NCBI GenBank assembly: GCA_003648985.1
Contig: QMQQ01000013.1
Location: 1-15,026, forward strand
Direction: 5' to 3'
Length of the DNA: 15,026 nt
DNA from: Candidatus Woesearchaeota archaeon
GTDB taxonomy: Archaea; Nanobdellota; Nanobdellia; Woesearchaeales; B54-G15
Of the stretch, positions 1-5,348 are shown piece after piece. The notes under the pieces are model-generated. The model did no database searches and was not told where the DNA came from. It saw only the letters and a program-made list of their open reading frames with translations. A program made the position numbers and the translations under genes. Numbering within the stretch: position 1 is the stretch's first letter; the number at the start of each line of letters is the position of its first letter.

Positions 1-509
1 ACATAAACAAGTCCTCTCTCTCCGTTTTTAAATGAAAAAGCTCTTTCGCTTAATGAAGCACACCGTTCTTCTAATTTTCTTTTATGCATTTGCCAATATC
101 TATTTTCACTTCTGCAAGGATACACTAAGAACAGCACATAACATTCAACTCCAGGGTTAGCTTCTTTTATTCTCGATAACTCTTCTAGATCTTCCAGAAT
201 ACTATTTATATTCATCGTAATCGGCCTTGTCTTTTTCTTAGCCAAAATTCCTTTATAACTGGTGTTTACTGTTTTTAGTTCAACGCACAGGCCGGTATTT
301 CCACTCTCAGAAAAAAGATCAACTTGATGTCGTTCTTTATTGATGGAATACAGTTTTTCAGGCTCAACTTTATATCCGAGCTCAGAAAAAATCCTTGCCA
401 ATTCAACCTTTACCCATCCTTCGAATTTCGCTCTTTCTTCTGCAAAAATAGCGCATCCGCTGTGCTGCGAAATCGTATCAATCAATTTACTAACTATCTT
501 ATCAAGCAT
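1..509 (-). CDS. Partial hypothetical protein with PD-(D/E)XK nuclease-like signature
   Basis: The frame is open from an ATG at 507-509 to the left edge with no stop, so at least 169 residues are present and the C-terminus is missing. I do not recognise the family by name. An N-terminal helix carries acidic residues (E30, E36). It is followed by VDLF (D64) and then VELKT (E77, K79), which is the D-x(n)-E-x-K layout of PD-(D/E)XK restriction-endonuclease-like folds. The later part is charged and contains a Tyr/Cys/Trp-rich stretch around residues 125-140. The start lies 3 bp after the pyrE stop, so the two are probably cotranscribed. A DNA- or RNA-cleaving role is inference from the motif only; a non-catalytic member of the fold is equally possible. 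The gene itself is well supported by its long open frame and protein-like composition. Confidence 0.75.
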   Translation of the reverse strand, partial: MLDKIVSKLIDTISQHSGCAIFAEERAKFEGWVKVELARIFSELGYKVEPEKLYSINKERHQVDLFSESGNTGLCVELKTVNTSYKGILAKKKTRPITMNINSILEDLEELSRIKEANPGVECYVLFLVYPCRSENRYWQMHKRKLEERCASLSERAFSFKNGERGLVY

Positions 510-512
510 TTT

Positions 513-1127
513 TTAATCATAAAAATTTTTAAGATATTCTTCTATCTCTTTTGCTTTTGCTTGATCTTCATCACTTCTTTCTTTAAGATAGTCTATCAAA
601 TCGTATACATCAACGAGAGAATATACTTTAACTCCTGTTTCTTTTTCAAATTTTTCTTTACTGGCTTCGCGTCTGTCTAAACAAACAAAAATTCCAATCG
701 GATTTCCGTCAAGCGATCTTACGATTTCAATTGCTTCTTTTTTAGTTCCACCAGTTGTAAAAACATCATCAACAATCATCACATTTCCATGAACATGACC
801 TATGCATACGCCACCTTCTCCATGCATCTTCGCTTCCTTCCTATCATAGGCAACACTTGGTCGATCTCCAGTCATTGCTGCATAATGCATTGCAGTTAAT
901 GTCGCTAAAGGGATTCCTTTGTAAGCCGGACCAAAGAAACAATCCACTTTTATTCCCCTTAGCCTGTCGGCAATGCTGTGCGCTATCGCATCCAAATAAG
1001 TTACATCTTTTAACAGCTTTCCTATATCTACAAAATAAGGAGCTTCTCTTCCGCTTTTAAGCTTAACCTTTCCAAACCGTACAGCTTCGCTATCAACAAG
1101 AATTTTGATAATACCTTGCTTTTCCAT
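513..1127 (-). CDS. pyrE: Orotate phosphoribosyltransferase
   Basis: This enzyme joins orotate to PRPP to give orotidine 5'-phosphate in cytosolic de novo UMP synthesis. At 204 residues it is of normal length for the family. The PRPP-binding loop VMIVDDVFTTGGT lies at about residues 116-128. The family-typical stretches LKSGREAPYFVD (23-34), FFGPAYKGIPLA (64-75) and the mobile catalytic loop DRKEAKMHGEGG (95-106) are all present, including the Lys and His residues expected to contact PRPP phosphates. The charged C-terminal helix is ordinary. The ATG at 1125-1127 has no clear Shine-Dalgarno sequence but sits below AT-rich TATA-like elements. No other pyrimidine gene is nearby, so it is not in a pyr operon here; its downstream partner is the nuclease-like protein. 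Confidence 0.96.
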   Translation of the reverse strand: MEKQGIIKILVDSEAVRFGKVKLKSGREAPYFVDIGKLLKDVTYLDAIAHSIADRLRGIKVDCFFGPAYKGIPLATLTAMHYAAMTGDRPSVAYDRKEAKMHGEGGVCIGHVHGNVMIVDDVFTTGGTKKEAIEIVRSLDGNPIGIFVCLDRREASKEKFEKETGVKVYSLVDVYDLIDYLKERSDEDQAKAKEIEEYLKNFYD

Positions 1128-1141
1128 TTTAAAAAATTCAA

Positions 1142-1193
1142 AAATCAGATATTTTTAAAGTTTTTCAAGTTCGGCTTTATAAAAATCTGATTT
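1142..1193. repeat. Imperfect inverted repeat upstream of pyrE
   Basis: Two 19-nt arms (1142-1160 and 1175-1193) match at 17 of 19 positions as an inverted repeat around a 14-nt centre. It sits between the stop of the small membrane protein gene and the pyrE start. Each arm, read on the minus strand, contains a TATA-like core (TTTATAAAG at 1175-1183, CTTTAAAAATAT at 1150-1161). It could be an operator, a hairpin in the 3' end of the upstream transcript, or both. Confidence 0.7.
1150..1183 (-). promoter_or_regulatory. Candidate pyrE promoter (two TATA-like boxes)
   Basis: Two TATA-like boxes lie upstream of the pyrE ATG at 1127. The distal one (1175-1183) would place initiation about 26 nt before the ATG; the proximal one (1150-1161) would give a nearly leaderless transcript. 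Which is used cannot be decided from sequence, and BRE elements are not clear. Confidence 0.4.
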
Positions 1194-1196
1194 CGT

Positions 1197-1433
1197 TTAA
1201 TTTTTCTCTTTTTTAGCAACTGGATATCTTTGTCCTTGCACACATTTGCAACAAGAGTGTACATTGGCACAAATCCCCCCGAATATTGAGAACAGTCCCC
1301 AAAACAAAGGTTTTGTTAGAATCCCTACAAAAGTTGGTTCACTTACTGGCAAAAGATACATACCCCAAGTAAACAAAAAACAGCCCAATACTATACAAAA
1401 ATGTCCAAATACGGCGATTTTCTTTTTGATCAT
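1197..1433 (-). CDS. Small two-helix membrane protein with cysteine cluster
   Basis: I do not recognise this 78-residue protein. After a short basic start (MIKKK) there is one hydrophobic segment at about residues 7-29 and a second at about 41-57. A cysteine-rich patch follows (CANVHSCCKC, about residues 55-64), then a basic tail. This predicts an integral membrane protein with two spans and a soluble cysteine cluster that could bind a metal. The start is unusually well supported: an AAGGAGG-type Shine-Dalgarno sequence ends 7 nt before the ATG, and a TATA-like box lies about 40 nt upstream. The opposite-strand frame over the same bases lacks such signals. It is flanked by the Dph2-like gene and pyrE but has its own promoter signals, so no shared function is implied. 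Confidence 0.7.
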   Translation of the reverse strand: MIKKKIAVFGHFCIVLGCFLFTWGMYLLPVSEPTFVGILTKPLFWGLFSIFGGICANVHSCCKCVQGQRYPVAKKEKN

Positions 1434-1440
1434 TTTAACG

Positions 1441-1448
1441 CCTCCTTT
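1441..1448 (-). promoter_or_regulatory. Strong Shine-Dalgarno site for the small membrane protein
   Basis: On the minus strand this reads AAAGGAGG, complementary to the 16S rRNA 3' end, 7 nt from the ATG at 1433. It is the strongest ribosome binding site in the window; most other genes here have weak or no such site. It decides the start of the 78-residue gene. Confidence 0.8.
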
Positions 1449-1470
1449 CGCAATAATTGTTTGTAACCTT

Positions 1471-1482
1471 TTTAATATTTAA
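1471..1482 (-). promoter_or_regulatory. TATA-like box for the small membrane protein gene
   Basis: The minus strand reads TTAAATATTAAA about 40-50 nt upstream of the ATG at 1433. That predicts initiation near 1450, just upstream of the Shine-Dalgarno site. The match to an archaeal TATA element is by eye. Confidence 0.5.
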
Positions 1483-1507
1483 TCTTTGGCAGGCGATTTA
1501 CATAACT

Positions 1508-2170
1508 TCAGTCTTGTTTTTCAAGCTCTGCCAAATTAATCATATCACTTCTGAAATCGCTTAATCTTGGGCATGCGCAGTTAATCCAGCTTTGAATAAA
1601 AGGAAAATTCTCTTTTTCAATCTCGCTTATTTCATCACCGATAAACAGATAAGCTTTTTTTCCCATTGCTTCAACCTTTTCTTTTATCTTTTCTGCTTCT
1701 TCAATTCTACATTGACCGGGCTTTATCGAAGTTATTATTCCAACAACATCACTTGCATAAAATCGTTTTACTGCTGCTATCCTCTTACGCTTAAAATCCC
1801 TAACGCTTCCATCATTTTCGTCTATCACATAAAAGCTCTTGCCGATAGGATTCAAAACAAACACCTTTTTTCCTGTGTTTAGAAAAACACCAATTGGATG
1901 AAACCTCCCACTTCCAACATAGAGAAAAGCATCTACGCGATCAGCAACAGTTTCTGCACAACCAACATCACAGCCTAAAATAGAGCCGCACTTAATAACA
2001 GATTTTCCAGCATTCTCCAAACAGCGCTTTACAGAATCAATATCCTTTTCATGCTGTACAACCCACACAAGCCCTATTTTTTCAGGCAATCGTTCAATGT
2101 TTTGTTCAATCAAATTCTGAAAAATCTCTTGCGAAACTTCCACATAAGCAGGAATAAAAATCTTCTTCAT
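1508..2170 (-). CDS. Dph2-like diphthamide synthase family protein, N-terminally short
   Basis: The protein (220 residues) aligns by eye with the second and third domains of archaeal Dph2, the 4Fe-4S non-canonical radical SAM enzyme that starts diphthamide synthesis on a histidine of EF-2. Recognisable family stretches are KIGLVWVVQH (31-40), SILGCDVGC (63-71), LYVGSGRFHPIG (83-94), SIKPGQCR (148-155) and CACPRLSD (198-205). Known Dph2 is about 340 residues with three cluster cysteines, one per domain. Here the second (C67) and third (C200) are present, 133 residues apart, but the first domain and its cysteine are absent. C61, C71 or C198 might substitute. The ATG at 2168-2170 follows the SWIM-protein stop by 9 bp, so no room exists for a longer N-terminus. 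It could be half of a split enzyme, a paralog with another role, or a degenerate copy. Confidence 0.85.
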   Translation of the reverse strand: MKKIFIPAYVEVSQEIFQNLIEQNIERLPEKIGLVWVVQHEKDIDSVKRCLENAGKSVIKCGSILGCDVGCAETVADRVDAFLYVGSGRFHPIGVFLNTGKKVFVLNPIGKSFYVIDENDGSVRDFKRKRIAAVKRFYASDVVGIITSIKPGQCRIEEAEKIKEKVEAMGKKAYLFIGDEISEIEKENFPFIQSWINCACPRLSDFRSDMINLAELEKQD

Positions 2171-2179
2171 TTTTCTATT

Positions 2180-3511
2180 TTAGCGAACCAACAAACCATA
2201 ATAAAAATTTCTTTTCCACATGTTTTTCTTAACCCTACGACACAATTCGTGCGCATTTCTTGCGTCAATATGTTTTCTGTACAAATCCTTAAACCAATCT
2301 AAACCATTACCTCTTGCTATCTCTATTTTAACATAATCGTTTTTTTCAGTACAATCGTCGCAAAATATCAAACCATTTTTTTCAATATTTGCATAAGGAT
2401 TGAAATCCTTAGGAAAAGGACTCTCTGGAATTTTTTTTCTTACTGCTTTGCGTTCAACAAGCAATGGAGGATATCCATTCCAGCAAACAAATCTGATTCT
2501 TTTGCTTCTACCTTTCTGGTTTCTTCTGCTTATAAACTCAACAGCAACAGTTTCATATTCCGTGCCTTGAAACTCTATCACAAAACCATTATGCCGATAT
2601 CCTTGATCGTAAAGCCTGTTTGCAATACTTTCAAAATAATCTTTAAGTGGTTTAGGTGTAAATTTCCCCTCTGTATCAGAAAAAATATTTTTCGTAACAA
2701 AAACATAAAATCCAGCATTGTACAGATTCTCTTCAAACATATACCGAAAGAATTCATCATATACAGCGACTCCTTTTCGTCGAATAATTGCCCTATCGAT
2801 ATCAAACAGCTTTCTTCCAAGAATGTGTCTATCTAACAGAAAGAAAGCAATAGTCATATCATCTACAAATTCGGGCTTTAAAAAAGTGCGAACTTTACTA
2901 TTTGTTTTATTAAGTACTGTCCTCAAACCCTCCACTCTTTTTGGATACTGCAATGCATAAAGCAGTAAAGCCATTGCATGCATGCAAAAAAAATCAACAT
3001 GCTTTGGCCCTCTCTTCAAACCATTGAAATAGTTTTCATTGCATTGGCATTCCACTTTCCAATTAGTTTGGTCTGTTCTGTAGGCATAAATAGAAACATT
3101 ATAATCATTGCCTCGTGTTTTTCTCGGAACAGCGCCAGCTAAGCTGCCTCTTGTTGCTTTTGCTCTAATATCTTCAAACGATCTTTCCCAGAATTTTACA
3201 ACCCCTTCATGCTCTTGTTTGATCCTTTCCCTAACATATTTCGCTGGATTACCTTCTTTTTTAAGCATTTGCTCAAGTTTTTTCGCCTTCCTTTTTCCAA
3301 TATCGTTTTTTCTTGCAACAAACCATCGATTAAAGTATTTATTAACTATCCTCTCCAATTCACTTGCTGGCATAAGCAAAATTTTAGCCTGAATCATTGA
3401 GGTCGGCGGCAAATAAACAAAAGAATCGCTTGCATGAAATCCAAGCCCATAGCGCCTTCCGCATAAGCCAAGAGTGACTTGTCCTTTTTTCATCTTCAAA
3501 CAAATTATCAA
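2180..3511 (-). CDS. SWIM zinc-finger protein of unknown function
   Basis: I do not recognise this 443-residue protein beyond its zinc finger. Residues C155, C157, C176 and H178 (CQC, then CMH) form the CxCx(n)CxH pattern of SWIM domains, which bind DNA or partner proteins in several families. A lysine-rich region lies at about 66-100. The C-terminal half has a second possible metal pair (C384, C387) in FCDDC and ends in a basic, aromatic tail. No helicase or transposase domain is visible. The start given is a TTG at 3509-3511, preceded 7 nt upstream by a GGGG-containing site; an ATG at 3491-3493 (residue 7) is the alternative but lacks such a site. It lies between uS7 and the Dph2-like gene, 9 bp from the latter, so those two are likely cotranscribed. 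Confidence 0.85.
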   Translation of the reverse strand: MIICLKMKKGQVTLGLCGRRYGLGFHASDSFVYLPPTSMIQAKILLMPASELERIVNKYFNRWFVARKNDIGKRKAKKLEQMLKKEGNPAKYVRERIKQEHEGVVKFWERSFEDIRAKATRGSLAGAVPRKTRGNDYNVSIYAYRTDQTNWKVECQCNENYFNGLKRGPKHVDFFCMHAMALLLYALQYPKRVEGLRTVLNKTNSKVRTFLKPEFVDDMTIAFFLLDRHILGRKLFDIDRAIIRRKGVAVYDEFFRYMFEENLYNAGFYVFVTKNIFSDTEGKFTPKPLKDYFESIANRLYDQGYRHNGFVIEFQGTEYETVAVEFISRRNQKGRSKRIRFVCWNGYPPLLVERKAVRKKIPESPFPKDFNPYANIEKNGLIFCDDCTEKNDYVKIEIARGNGLDWFKDLYRKHIDARNAHELCRRVKKNMWKRNFYYGLLVR

Positions 3512-3517
3512 ACAAAC

Positions 3518-3524
3518 ACCCCTT
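3518..3524 (-). promoter_or_regulatory. Possible ribosome binding site supporting a TTG start
   Basis: On the minus strand this G-rich site (AGGGGTG) precedes the TTG codon at 3511 by 7 nt. It is the main reason to prefer TTG over the in-frame ATG 18 nt downstream for the SWIM protein. Confidence 0.45.
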
Positions 3525-3544
3525 TATTAGAAGAAAGCATGGAT

Positions 3545-3558
3545 TTTAAATTTATCTG
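3545..3558 (-). promoter_or_regulatory. TATA-like box upstream of the SWIM protein gene
   Basis: The AT-rich stretch AATAAATTTAAAAT on the minus strand overlaps the uS7 stop and lies about 35-45 nt upstream of the TTG start. It could start a separate transcript for the SWIM and Dph2-like genes within or after the ribosomal operon. Confidence 0.4.
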
Positions 3559-4154
3559 CTTGCATCAGCCTGCCTTTCAAGTTCATACTTTTTCGTTATA
3601 GCATTTGACTGCGGACTGCATTCATAAGCAGCAACAATTTCATTTGCTAAGCTTTCTGCAATACCTGTCTTTGTATTAAAACATTTATGATATGCCCCTT
3701 GTGCAATATGCCTTAAAGCAAGGTCAACCCTTCTCTGCGGAGCGCAATCAACTGCTTTAGGATATCTCGCACCGCCGTACTCAATAGCAATAACCTCATC
3801 CCTTGGAGCAGCATTTTCCAAAGCCTTAACAAAAATTTTCATAGGATTTTCTCCTGTTTTCTTTGCAATAATTTCAAATGCTTCTTCTACAATTCTATAA
3901 GCATTCAGCCACTTTCCAGTAAATTTGTAACTCGTTTTGAAATGCTTTTTTCCTTTATGTCCGCTAACCATAAGTTTGTTAATCAATCTTTCAACAATAA
4001 ATGCTTTATTTTTGTAAAATCTTTTACCTGCATATCGTGCAAAACTTCTCGGTACTATTTTTGGTTCAAGATTAATATATTTAACAAGTCCCTTATCTTC
4101 AACTTTAATACCTTCCATACTCCATTTTCCAAATATTTTTGGTTTTTCAGACAT
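3552..4154 (-). CDS. rpsG: Small ribosomal subunit protein uS7
   Basis: uS7 nucleates assembly of the 30S head by binding the 3' domain of 16S rRNA and lies near the E site. The 200 residues match the longer archaeal/eukaryotic form. Recognisable parts are the basic stretch VERLINKLMVSGHKGKKH (about 54-71), the central ENPMKIFVKALENAAPRDEV helix region, the GGARYPKAVDCAPQRRVDLALRHI segment and the C-terminal SLANEIVAAYE helix. It begins 10 bp after the uS12 stop, without a clear Shine-Dalgarno site, as expected inside an operon. In many archaea EF-2 follows uS7; here the next genes are instead the SWIM protein and a Dph2-like protein. Confidence 0.97.
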   Translation of the reverse strand: MSEKPKIFGKWSMEGIKVEDKGLVKYINLEPKIVPRSFARYAGKRFYKNKAFIVERLINKLMVSGHKGKKHFKTSYKFTGKWLNAYRIVEEAFEIIAKKTGENPMKIFVKALENAAPRDEVIAIEYGGARYPKAVDCAPQRRVDLALRHIAQGAYHKCFNTKTGIAESLANEIVAAYECSPQSNAITKKYELERQADASR

Positions 4155-4164
4155 TTTCTAATTA

Positions 4165-4602
4165 TTATCTTCTCGCCTTTTCAATCTTTCCAGCAAGTAA
4201 AGCACTTAAAGATTGATCATTAACCGCAACAACCTTCCATCTAACACCAGGAATGTCTCCTTTTGCTCGACCCATCTTTCCGCCAATAAACTCGACAGTT
4301 ACCTCATCATGTTCATCAATGAACTTTGTTGCCCCACTACCAGGAACAAATGCAGTAATCTGCCTACCATTCTTAATAAGCTGTACCCTAACACATTTTC
4401 TCATCGCACTATTCGGCTGTTTTGCTTCAAGTTGCACTTTTTCTAAAACTATGCCTTTAGCTATCGGAGCTCCTTCAAGCGGGTCGCTTTTTTCTTTAAG
4501 TCTGAAGATTCGCCTAATGTATTTTCTATCGTGGCGTCTACCTTTTTTCCTTTTCTTCCTTAACTTTTTACCGGCGAATAACCCTCTTGATTTTTTTGCC
4601 AT
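4165..4602 (-). CDS. rpsL: Small ribosomal subunit protein uS12
   Basis: uS12 lies at the decoding centre of the 30S subunit and influences tRNA selection accuracy. The 145 residues are normal for archaea. The very basic N-terminus (residues 3-36) threads into rRNA. KQPNSAMRK at 61-69 is the conserved decoding loop, and VPGSGATKFIDEHDEVTVEF with GGKMGRAKGDIPGVRWKV forms the rest of the OB fold. In VPGSG the third residue is Ser where archaeal and bacterial versions usually have Asp or Glu. The gene starts 24 bp after the nusA-like stop. A TATA-like stretch in that gap could give an additional leaderless transcript. Confidence 0.97.
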   Translation of the reverse strand: MAKKSRGLFAGKKLRKKRKKGRRHDRKYIRRIFRLKEKSDPLEGAPIAKGIVLEKVQLEAKQPNSAMRKCVRVQLIKNGRQITAFVPGSGATKFIDEHDEVTVEFIGGKMGRAKGDIPGVRWKVVAVNDQSLSALLAGKIEKARR

Positions 4603-4621
4603 GTTCGGATTTTTTTATTCT

Positions 4622-4635
4622 TTGATTTAAAAATT
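4622..4635 (-). promoter_or_regulatory. Possible internal promoter before uS12
   Basis: The minus strand reads GAATTTTTAAATCA over the end of the nusA-like gene. Its TATA-like core is about 25 nt from the uS12 ATG at 4602, the spacing expected for a leaderless archaeal transcript. AT-richness makes chance matches common. Confidence 0.3.
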
Positions 4636-5052
4636 CTTCGGTATTTTAATCTCCTTCACATCATTAAAAAATCTTTTGACGATTTTCTCTGCTAGTCTGA
4701 GATTTTCAGCGTTCTTTCCAATCATTTTTCCTCTTTCGTGCTTATCTTTTGGCATTACTAAGACAGCGCCATCCTTTTTCTCAACGCGCTCAATCTTGCA
4801 CGGAAAAAAAACATTTATGATGAACTGCTCAAGTTTATCGCTGTATTCCACTATTTTTATTTTTTTGTTTATTGTTTTCTCAATCTTATCTACATTCCTT
4901 GCCTTTACACCAAGCGCTTTTCTAATATCTCCTTTTTTAACAATAAAAATAATTTTGTCTTTGTGCTCAAAGCAATCCTTTACTCTGGCTCCAGTTAACG
5001 CTTCAAAGATAGAAATAAAACGCATAGATTTAATGTCATATTTTATTTTCAT
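4627..5052 (-). CDS. nusA: Archaeal NusA-like protein (two KH domains)
   Basis: This is the short archaeal homolog of bacterial NusA, thought to act with RNA polymerase in termination or antitermination. The 141 residues hold only the two KH RNA-binding domains; the bacterial N-terminal polymerase-binding and S1 domains are absent, as is normal in archaea. KH1 has the KKGDIRKALGVKARNVDKIE loop (about 39-58) and KH2 has HERGKMIGKNAENLRLAEKI (about 105-124), both containing the G-x-x-G type turn (KALG is the variant in KH1). The start directly abuts the eL30 stop with no intervening base. Its place between eL30 and uS12 is the conserved archaeal order and supports the call. Confidence 0.95.
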   Translation of the reverse strand: MKIKYDIKSMRFISIFEALTGARVKDCFEHKDKIIFIVKKGDIRKALGVKARNVDKIEKTINKKIKIVEYSDKLEQFIINVFFPCKIERVEKKDGAVLVMPKDKHERGKMIGKNAENLRLAEKIVKRFFNDVKEIKIPKNF

Positions 5053-5346
5053 TTACTTCCTCCGCGCTTTTGTTTTTGTCTTCACTTCTTTTTTAATACC
5101 AAGAACAGCAATAAAGAAAGGTTTTCTACAAAACATACCAAGTTCTTCGTTAGTTTTATTTAGTTTGCTAACTTTACATTCAGAAAGTTTAGCTAAATAT
5201 TTAACTTCATTTGCAATTTCTGCCGGACAGTTCGAAGCCAAGTATACTTCCTTGACCTCGCCCCTCTTTAAACTTTTTACAACCCTTTCTGCACCAATGA
5301 TTGCATTGTTTTCATCAACAGCCTTTCTTATATCTTTCAATGCCAT
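5053..5346 (-). CDS. rpl30e: Large ribosomal subunit protein eL30
   Basis: eL30 is a small 50S protein of the L7Ae/L30e/S12e/Gadd45 RNA-binding family that recognises kink-turn RNA. The 97 residues match the usual length. Typical segments are IGAERVVKSLKRGEVKEVYLASNC near the N-terminus, followed by PAEIANEVKYLAKLSECKV and LGMFCRKPFFIAVLGI. The C-terminal tail (TKTKARRK) is basic. It lies 2 bp after the rpoA'' stop and ends exactly where the nusA-like gene begins, so translational coupling is likely. Confidence 0.96.
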   Translation of the reverse strand: MALKDIRKAVDENNAIIGAERVVKSLKRGEVKEVYLASNCPAEIANEVKYLAKLSECKVSKLNKTNEELGMFCRKPFFIAVLGIKKEVKTKTKARRK

Positions 5347-5348
5347 TT

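Noticed and set aside
1246..1482. A 78-codon plus-strand open frame opposite the small membrane protein
   Set aside because: The minus-strand frame has a strong ribosome binding site, a TATA-like box and a sensible two-helix protein; the plus-strand frame has none of these.
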